Source: Brachypterus glaber (lineage: Eukaryota > Arthropoda > Insecta > Coleoptera > Kateretidae). Taken from it: a stretch of 64,000 nucleotides of DNA. Position 1 is the stretch's first letter; each line of letters begins with the position of its first letter. The position numbers were made by a program, and so were the translations under genes. Positions 58,285 through 64,000 of this stretch are shown one piece after another. The notes below the pieces were generated by a model. That model did no database searches, was not told the DNA's origin, and worked only from the letters and a program-made list of their open reading frames with translations. Where the stretch lies: contig OY294045.1 of the NCBI GenBank assembly GCA_958510825.1, positions 98,454,988 through 98,518,987 of the forward strand. Direction: 5' to 3'.

Positions 58285-58690
58285 TTATAAGCTCATAATC
58301 AATACAATTTTTTCTATTTTGCTCTAAAATTTAAAAAACTTACATTTAAATTGATGACTGATTTAGGGATTTTTGTTTTAGATTGGCATTACAGTTTACA
58401 CTATGTTTAAAATTCTAAGAACAAATTATATTTCGATATATTTTACAGTCATCTCTTTTTATTTTACTGCAATTAACCAGTCAACAATTTTAACACGGTA
58501 AAAAATAAACCAAACACAACATTTTGTAAAAAATTAAACTTCGACAATGACATTTGCACCCAAAACGTGAAGAAATAGGCTTTTGTATGTTGCCAACCCA
58601 ACAGAAAAAAAGTAGAGACCTCTTATGGGCCTATAAGCAAACGCAAAATGCGGTGATTATGAGCTTATAAGAGTCGCAAAATAGAAAAAA
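58285..58690 (-). mobile_element. repeat S copy 3, no hairpin
   Basis: CTTATAAGCTCATAATCA at the left and TGATTATGAGCTTATAAG at the right bound a body matching S copies 1 and 2. Where those copies carry the GA-punctuated hairpin, this one has a second terminus instead. Confidence 0.75.
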
Positions 58691-59098
58691 GTAATTTTAA
58701 ATTGTTTAACAACCAAATATTTTCAATAATTAAGAAGCTCTAAACTTGTTTTTCATTTGTAGACAAACTTTACGTTTAATAATATTTTAAACAAACATTT
58801 GCTGCAGTAGCAATGTTTGTACATCAAGTGTTAAAATTAATATTGGAAATTTAAGCTGGCTGAAAGTAAATATTTGAACGATTTTTGTCACCGATAACTA
58901 AGCTGAAATATCAATTGAAGAATATGCGTTTAACAAACAAACTAATGGACACTGCATTGTATTTTAATTATTACATCCGACAAAATCGTTCTTAAAAAAA
59001 TTAAGAAATAACTAACACCTAAGTTTTAAAATAACATTTACTGAATATTACTTATACACAAGGTGTTTTTTTAAATAAAGGTAAAATATTACACGAAA

Positions 59099-59237
59099 TA
59101 AGATATTATTTTACTAAGAGGAAAAGTGAAGCTTTTTTTTACTAGTCTGTAGAATTTACAGGCGACGCGAAGCGGAGTCCGGAAACTACAGACGAGTAAA
59201 AAAAGCACTTTTCCTCTGAGTGAAACATAATATTCTT
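59099..59237. repeat. GA-punctuated hairpin 8
   Basis: AGAGGAAAAGTG/CACTTTTCCTCT, GCTTTTTTTTACT/AGTAAAAAAAGC and CTGTAG/CTACAG are nested. The core is GGC-GA-CGC-AA-GCG-GA-GTCC and contains GCGAAGC, known as an unusually stable DNA mini-hairpin. Confidence 0.82.
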
Positions 59238-60188
59238 TCTTCAAGCATCGTATATATTTTTTTTTAAATATTAATTTTTGAATTTATTTTATTCAGTAAT
59301 AACGTATGTTTTTTTTTATTAAAATAGGCCAATAAAACCCTTTAAAAATAAACTTAAATCTTACTTAGCTCATTTTAAATTTTTTTCGTAGGCTAAATCG
59401 TAAACTTTTTGCGATTTCGATGGTAACTTGTCTAATGTAGCATTTGCAATTTCGGAGAGATTTGTAGGTATATAAACTATATATTCTTCTTCAATCATTT
59501 TTAGTCAATTTCACACAAGGTTTTTGCACAGAATCTCGAGTCAATTACCTGCTTAAATAATAAACAAACAAGTTTGAAGTATGGCTGTCATCAAAGTCAA
59601 AGAGTGCTGCCGCCAGTGGTGGTTTTGCTAACTAACTTTTTTTTACGGCGTACAACAATGAACTAATTTTATTTTACTGTAAAAAAATAGATCACTTCAG
59701 TGTGTTCAGTTATAAAATATGAAAATTTTAGTACGCTTGAAGAAAAAGAAATATTTTCATCCCTGAAATTCCCATGAATTATAATATTGCAGTACCATGG
59801 TATGAAATAATAATTAGCTTTAAATTAACTGCAGTTTGTTATAAAGATAGCATTTTGATAAATTGACTTGTATGCTTTTTAAGCCAGACGCATGATTCTC
59901 CGTCCGAATCCGAGAGAAATATGGCTTCGGATTAAGTGATATTTTTTCGCCAACTTTACCGTTCAATGGCTATATTTCAAAACGTAAATTACACAAATGC
60001 AAACTCGAAATGATGGAATTCGTATTAATTTTAATATAATATACACTTGATCATAAATTATTACACAAGAAGGTTTTACGAAAAAAATATTGATCCGGAA
60101 CATTATTATTATTATTATTTCCAATAATAAACTTGTCAGTAACTTTTTGGATGTTGTTGTTTTTTAAATAAGTTAATTTCACATTTAA
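59238..60188. other. AT-rich stretch with (ATT)n at 60101-60119
   Basis: No gene or other repeat recognised. Confidence 0.4.
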
Positions 60189-60396
60189 GGGAACGTTCAA
60201 GTATTACGTAACGCAAATTGTACCAAAATTCATACACTTCATACCCCGTTTCTCGCGTTATTAAAGGCTGTAGAGATTTCATGTAAGCTACCCCCAAATA
60301 GGGGGTGTGTTAGGGAGGGTATCCAAAATATAAAATCTCCACAGCCTTTAATAACGCGGGAATCGTGGTATAAAGTTTATGAATTTTGGTACAATT
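60189..60396. mobile_element. Harbinger-type MITE family c, copy 2, right end lost
   Basis: Starts GGGAACGTTCAAGTATTACG after TAA. Matches 34111-34336 through GGTACAATTT, but the right TTACGTAATACTTG end is missing. Confidence 0.8.
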
Positions 60397-60714
60397 TTTT
60401 TTAGGGAAATCGTCTTTTTTTGATATAAAACGTGGAGAAACATGAAAAAAAGCAATAAAAATGTTTGGACTCTTTTTTACTAACCGAACACTTACCTTGG
60501 GCCCAAGGAAAAAGTAAAATTGATTTTTGAAAGGAAATTTAAAAATATATTTTTTTATATATTTTTGGGTTGTTTTCTCTTTATCTTGCCACATACTGCT
60601 TTTTAGTTAACGTTGCTAAAAATTTTGACTACGAGATACTAGGCTAAAAAGCAGTAACTGCCATTTTCTATTTAAAAAAAATAATTAATAATTGCGAAAC
60701 TTGTGTTATAATAA

Positions 60715-61039
60715 TAGTTATTTATGGTACTAGTGGGTAAAGTAAGATATTGCCCATGAGAAAATTAACCTGCGAGGCGTCAGCCAAGCACGTTAATTTT
60801 CGAGAGGGCAATATCGGATAACCCATGAGTGCCATGCAAGGTTTTATCCAATAAATAGCTTAGGAATTCATATTTTTATTAAAAATTTGACATTACAAGA
60901 AAATAATTGACAAGTGACAGTTGAGTGGGTAAAATAAATAATTATCCACTCAATACAGTAAAAGCCACGCGGGGGATATTATTGAGTTTATCTATTTAAA
61001 ATTAAGCTGGTAATTGTCTTATTATCTGTATGTATTGGA
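60715..61039 (+). mobile_element. repeat G copy 2, hairpin-ended
   Basis: Begins ATTTATGGTACTAGTGGGTA, carries hairpin 9 at its left end (60726-60834), and ends near TCTGTATGTATTGG. Confidence 0.8.
60726..60834. repeat. GA-punctuated hairpin 9 (repeated at 61567-61675)
   Basis: GGGTAAA/TTTACCC-like outer words, ATATTGCCC/GGGCAATAT and GAAAATTAAC/GTTAATTTTC inner words. ATGAG, GCGAG, TCGAGAG and ATGAG spacers are all on the plus strand. The copy at 61567-61675 pairs better at the outer word and at AACCTGC/GCAGGTT. Confidence 0.82.
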
Positions 61040-61146
61040 AAAAGGTACTTTAAACCTAAATTTATACGCCCACTTTGTCGATTCTAGTTACAACACAAGC
61101 GTGTGACTAAGACAATTTACTGTTTTTTGCCATTATCTCAGTTTTA

Positions 61147-61500
61147 TTAAATTTGGAATTGCTGCTTTTTTGGGTAGTCGGGCAGTATAGGTCGTGGAAT
61201 GTACGAATGTTTTGTAAACAATAAAGAAGCCTTCGGTTCTAGTTTAAAATTGTAAATGCCATTTGCTTTTGGGACAGTTTTTTCGGCTGTTAAAACGAGT
61301 GAAATATAAACATGCTCGTTGGTATGCGTCTGACAATACAAAGATTCGTGACAAAAAACGAACCTATCATGACCAATGTTTGTGTATACCACGACGTCTG
61401 GCCACAGTATTAGACAGTCTATATTGACAGGACAATCACGGTGATAAATGAACTCTTGCTCTTGCTCTTGGTTCACCAACTTACGACATTTGTGCTCTAA
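61147..61500 (-). CDS. unrecognised open frame, 118 codons, no ATG near its start
   Basis: Open from just after a TGA at 61503-61501 to its stop at 61147. It reads LEHKCRKLVNQEQEQEFIYH, then NIDCLILWPDVVVYTNIGHD and RFVFCHESLYCQTHTNEHVY, and ends PRPILPDYPKKQQFQI. The composition is protein-like, with four cysteines and three histidines between residues about 28 and 70, unlike the low-complexity frames elsewhere. It has no methionine, so it is an internal exon, a fragment or a relic. ATTAG at 61499-61503 is only a weak acceptor. It lies between two direct copies of repeat G. No family was recognised and no function is proposed. Confidence 0.35.
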   Translation of the reverse strand, partial: LEHKCRKLVNQEQEQEFIYHRDCPVNIDCLILWPDVVVYTNIGHDRFVFCHESLYCQTHTNEHVYISLVLTAEKTVPKANGIYNFKLEPKASLLFTKHSYIPRPILPDYPKKQQFQI

Positions 61501-61557
61501 TCAGTGGATAAATTTTTCGTTGTTAAAATATACGTTGACATTTTAAATTTATTTAAT

Positions 61558-61890
61558 AGTTATTTATGGTACTAGTGGGTAAAGTAAGATATTGCCCATG
61601 AGAAAATTAACCTGCAAGGCGTCAGCCAAGCAGGTTAATTTTCGAGAGGGCAATATCGGTTTACCCATGAGTGCCATACAAGAATTTATCCAATAAATAT
61701 CTTAGGAATTCATATTTTTATTAAAAATTTTAATGACATTACAAGAAAATAATTACAAGTGACAGTTGAGTGGGTAAAATAAATAATTATCCAGTCAATA
61801 AAGTAAAAGCCACGCGGGGGTTATTATTGAGTTTATCTATTTAAAATAAAGCTGGTAATTATCTTTTTATCTGTATATATTGGATAAAAT
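61558..61890 (+). mobile_element. repeat G copy 3, hairpin-ended
   Basis: Direct repeat of 60715-61039 with few differences; carries its own hairpin at 61567-61675. Ends near TCTGTATATATTGGATAAAA. Confidence 0.8.
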
Positions 61891-62089
61891 ATCTTTTCTT
61901 TTTTTTCTTTTCCCCGTAATGTTTTTGTTTTCCTTCGTATTGGACTTTCCAGAATTAATCCTTATAAAAAAATAATTTTTCCTGAAAAAGTTACGTTAAT
62001 CGGAATTTTCTTTCAGTTTTTTTCGATTTTTTTAAAAGTTTAACCACCCATAACTTTTTTGTTCGTAGAACTTGATTTTTCATGAAAAT

Positions 62090-62265
62090 TTTAAGTCGTC
62101 GGATTATTCGTTCTTGAGTTATCGTATTCACAAAAATCGTGGATCGGACGGACGGACAAACGGACATTTAAAAAAAAAGTTGCTTATTTTTTCATGAAAC
62201 AAATTTATATCCAAGAATTTTTTGTCTAGGACGATTTTTGAATTTTTTTTGAAAATTGGAAACTA
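62090..62265 (-). repeat. repeat R6 copy 2
   Basis: Inverted relative of 28336-28475: CGTTCTTGAGTTATCGT, GGACGGACGGACAAACGGAC, then CATGAAACAAATTTATAT and GTCTAGGACGATTTTTGA. Followed by a small TACTATTC/GAATAGTA hairpin at 62273-62303. Confidence 0.7.
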
Positions 62266-62303
62266 CCGTTTAATACTATTCTAGCGCAGGCGCTGTGAAT
62301 AGT

Positions 62304-64000
62304 ATAAAAAGAAAAAATATATATATTTGTATGTACACTTAAAATACCAACAAAGGTTTTGTATAGTAACAAAATTTAATTAATTAAATTAAAGGTTAAG
62401 TTTTAAATAAAAATAAGTTGTGTCCAATTCCCTTATAAAAGCTTATTGTTAAAACAATCAAATTCATTATTTATAAATGCTTATATAAAAAATACAGTAT
62501 CTAATATAACAAAGATATAATTAAAGTATTAAATAAAGATATAAATATTTACCTTGTTACATAATGTAACAAACTTAAATTATCATAAATAATAATTTCT
62601 TCCTGTGACAAATCTAGGCGCTCCTAAAAGCCTAAGAAATAAATATTACTTTATATGAGAATCTAACGTTGTAATATAAATTATAAACAAACTTAATTCA
62701 ATTTTAAGGGGTTAATAATATTGTTTTCAGAATTACAATAACAAAAAAGGACAAAAGTAAGCTGGCTGCTGGTTTATTAAAAATATATTTTCCAATTTAT
62801 GTTTATTTTTTTCTCAATAAATATTTTATAATATTAAATGTATACTATTATTCGTGAAAAGTCTAATTCTGGTAACCGATCCCTGTTTGGTATATTTTAT
62901 TAGTGTATTAGCTATTAGCTAAAGCTATTACATTTATAATTACAACTTGAATTCAATCCGATGTAATAAACATATCAATGCAAGAAAAAGCTGAATTATA
63001 ACAAATTTATTATTGTATTATATTTATATACGTATAATTACAAACGACCCACAGGATATCTGGGTACTTACACAACAAAACGTCACAAGCTGTCAGTTTT
63101 TTATTACCAGTTTTTAGGTCTAAGTTTTAGGTCTAAGTCCTAAATTATTTAATCACAGCGAGGTCTTTAACTTTTTTAAAAGTGACACTATACTCCGTCC
63201 AATTATGCAAGATAGTAGTTTAAAATTCCTACGATTTTTAAGCTACATCATTGGTTAAAAACTCCTTACCTTTTAATATATAAAATATTGTGACATTTTT
63301 TGTATATGACAGTGATTGACGGTCGTTAAAGCTAATAAAAGAAGAGAAAGTTACATAAAAAAATAGTTATACTTAATTTTATAGTATTGAAAAAGGTACT
63401 TTTTTGGTTTATTCTTTATACACTCACACTAAATTAGCATATTCTACATATTGTACAAACGTAAATTATATTGAACACAAGGAAAACGTCAAATTTTTAG
63501 GTTACAATAACAACTTAAGGCATATCCAGAGGCTCGCATAACAACCATTACAAGATACTGTAACTAGCTGGTTTTCCCTAATCTGATATTTATAGGAAAA
63601 TTGAGCATTAGTCAAAAATTAATACTGGTAAGATACAAAGATAAAGTTACGAACAAAAGAAATTAGATAAATTTCAGATTAAAAGAAAACTCAAGTCACA
63701 CTTGCAACGGCAGCTTTTCATCGGCGAGCAGGGTTGTGGGTTATAAACGGTTAGAAATACTTACAGATAGATTGTTGATATGGGCGCCAAGATCATCGTA
63801 CACTACAATGGATATTATTTTTAATGATTGATAAATGATCTAAAAATCAACCATTATTGGTGAGTATTAGTATACTTTTTAGATTAACTATTAACTTTGA
63901 GGGATAGGTATTAAAATGAGAGAAATGTTTTTGGTTTACCTGTTATAATAATAATAATAATCTGCTGTGGAAAAGTACAAAATAAATATACTCTTGAATA
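62304..64000. other. AT-rich stretch, nothing recognised
   Basis: Apart from a short TGTTACATAATGTAACA palindrome near 62553 and an (ATA)n tract at 63945-63961, no gene or repeat was recognised up to the window end. Confidence 0.45.

Overview
This is a eukaryotic, AT-rich, gene-poor stretch that looks like insect (arthropod) chromosomal DNA. No host protein-coding gene can be supported. The reasons for an insect call are the fragments of insect-type CR1/Jockey-class non-LTR retrotransposons, a HARBI1-like PIF/Harbinger element with an intron, Tc1/mariner remnants, Helentron-like repeats with internal GTCT/GACA microsatellites, and an element bounded by the CCGACTTC motif common in insect genomes. 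The species cannot be named from this window. The most economical reading is a very large intron or intergenic region built from layered transposon debris; a near-perfect recursive-splicing (ratchet) site on the minus strand at about 16.7 kb favours a giant intron of a minus-strand gene.

Layout. 0-4 kb: the C-terminal end of a retrotransposon ORF2, a GA-punctuated hairpin, a repeat with degenerate ~95-bp tandem units, and two retrotransposon tails lying 5' to 5'. 4-14 kb: microsatellite, fold-back and TIR elements, the first of five Helentron-like copies, a CpG-rich patch, and a cluster of an unusual AACGACGGTCCC word. 14-21 kb: a repeat cut by a Helentron-like copy (its empty site lies 1 kb downstream), MITEs, the ratchet-site candidate, a 139-bp (AG)n tract, and a 200-N assembly gap. 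21-23 kb: a complete-ended Harbinger element keeping only its first exon. 23-48 kb: three copies of a ~680-bp hairpin-bearing repeat, three copies of a 206-209-bp TA-flanked MITE, several Harbinger-type MITEs, a Tc1 transposase pseudogene, an LTR-like block, a 435-bp inverted repeat with ~185-bp arms, and another retrotransposon tail. 48.98-56.89 kb: a 7.9-kb AT-rich satellite with a ~3.4-kb higher-order period. 57-64 kb: more Harbinger-type MITEs, two direct copies of a hairpin-bearing repeat flanking an unrecognised 118-codon open frame, then plain AT-rich DNA.

Nothing here forms an operon or pathway. What links the parts is insertion history: three insertions can be read against empty sites in the same window (HINE copy B, the 33.1-kb MITE, the 34.1-kb Harbinger-type MITE), and a fourth less exactly at 42.0 kb. 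The most unusual signal is a set of nine hairpins, attached to otherwise unrelated repeats, whose inverted words are separated by same-strand GA spacers, usually within CGAG, so that GA faces GA in the folded stem.
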